NCBI GenBank assembly: GCA_951799405.1
Contig: OX637363.1
Coordinates: 10,168,001-10,232,000, forward strand
Direction of reading: 5' to 3'
Length of the DNA: 64,000 bases
Origin: Agapetus fuscipes
Lineage: Eukaryota; Arthropoda; Insecta; Trichoptera; Glossosomatidae
The notes beneath the pieces were generated by a model, which worked only from the letters and a program-made list of their open reading frames with translations, was not told where the DNA came from and made no database searches. Both the position numbers and the translations under genes were made by a program. The number at the start of each line of letters is the position of its first letter. The stretch's first letter is position 1. Below are positions 63,818 through 64,000 of this stretch, in pieces.

Positions 63818-64000
63818 CTAGGGGCCGTCCATAAATTACCTCATCGATTTTGGCCGATTTTCGACCCCCCCCCCCCCCTTTACAATCATCCTATAGTCAT
63901 TATCTAATGACCCCCCCCCCCCTCTTGCTGTAATAATGGATGAGCTTAATAATTAATAAAGTTATATTACTTACATAATATTTTGCATATTTTGTAGAAA
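63818..64000 (+). mobile_element. MITE-G, cut by the window end
   Basis: GGGGCCGTCCATAAATTACC, two C runs of 12-14, then CTCTTGCTGTAATAATGGAT..ATTTTGTAGAAA, collinear with the other strand of 13,034-13,286. Confidence 0.65.

Overview
The window looks like AT-rich nuclear DNA of an insect. It has spliced genes with GT-AG introns, TCAGTC-type initiators and a very dense load of interspersed repeats. The order cannot be fixed from sequence alone; a hemipteran would fit, but that is a guess. Almost the whole window is one gene. On the + strand a LAMMER/CLK-family protein kinase, the insect Doa (Darkener of apricot) orthologue, runs from alternative 5' exons at about 0.7-2.5, 22.5-23.9, 29.6-31.8 and possibly 33.4 kb, through ten kinase exons between 39,194 and 53,640, to a 3' UTR ending near 55,010. 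At the right edge, on the - strand, is the terminal coding exon of mitochondrial glutamate dehydrogenase (Gdh), so the two genes converge.

The kinase exons join in perfect phase and give 367 residues: glycine loop (GEGTFGKV), ALK lysine, HTDLKPEN catalytic loop, DFG, APE, the [11 protein letters not shown] signature and the tail GDRERSHSLSR. Three large 5' exons (ending 2467, 23921 and 31805) and one small candidate (ending 33508) all end at a phase-0 donor, which is what the first shared kinase exon (39194) needs. Each of the three large exons has a TCAGTC initiator in a GC-rich stretch upstream, so they look like alternative promoters producing isoforms with different disordered N-termini.

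The most unusual structure is inside the kinase exons. The 5' 54 nt of the exon coding the end of the activation segment and the start of helix F is repeated in tandem with a 58-nt spacer (112-bp period, seven acceptors from 49,796 to 50,468). Each spacer begins GT, ends CAG and carries a CTAAT branch-point-like motif, so every unit is formally an in-frame mini-exon plus mini-intron. A second, independent array of about 122 bp repeats rearranged copies of the start of the next-but-one exon (52,758, 52,863, 52,985).

The rest is repeats. LINE-A is a 5'-truncated non-LTR retrotransposon family with an AGATT-type tail and more than 30 copies. Several CR1/L2-like LINE 3' ends and one RTE-like end are present. 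SINE-B is tRNA-derived. SINE-C is a modular SINE with a 5S-rRNA-like head, a tRNA-like unit and three interchangeable 3' ends. Further elements are a 747-bp hAT-type element with an 8-bp target duplication, a 907-bp TTAA-flanked element with a 110-codon ORF, a DD41D mariner relative with a decayed transposase, and several foldback/MITE families. Many insertions are nested, and the order of insertion can be read from target-site duplications.
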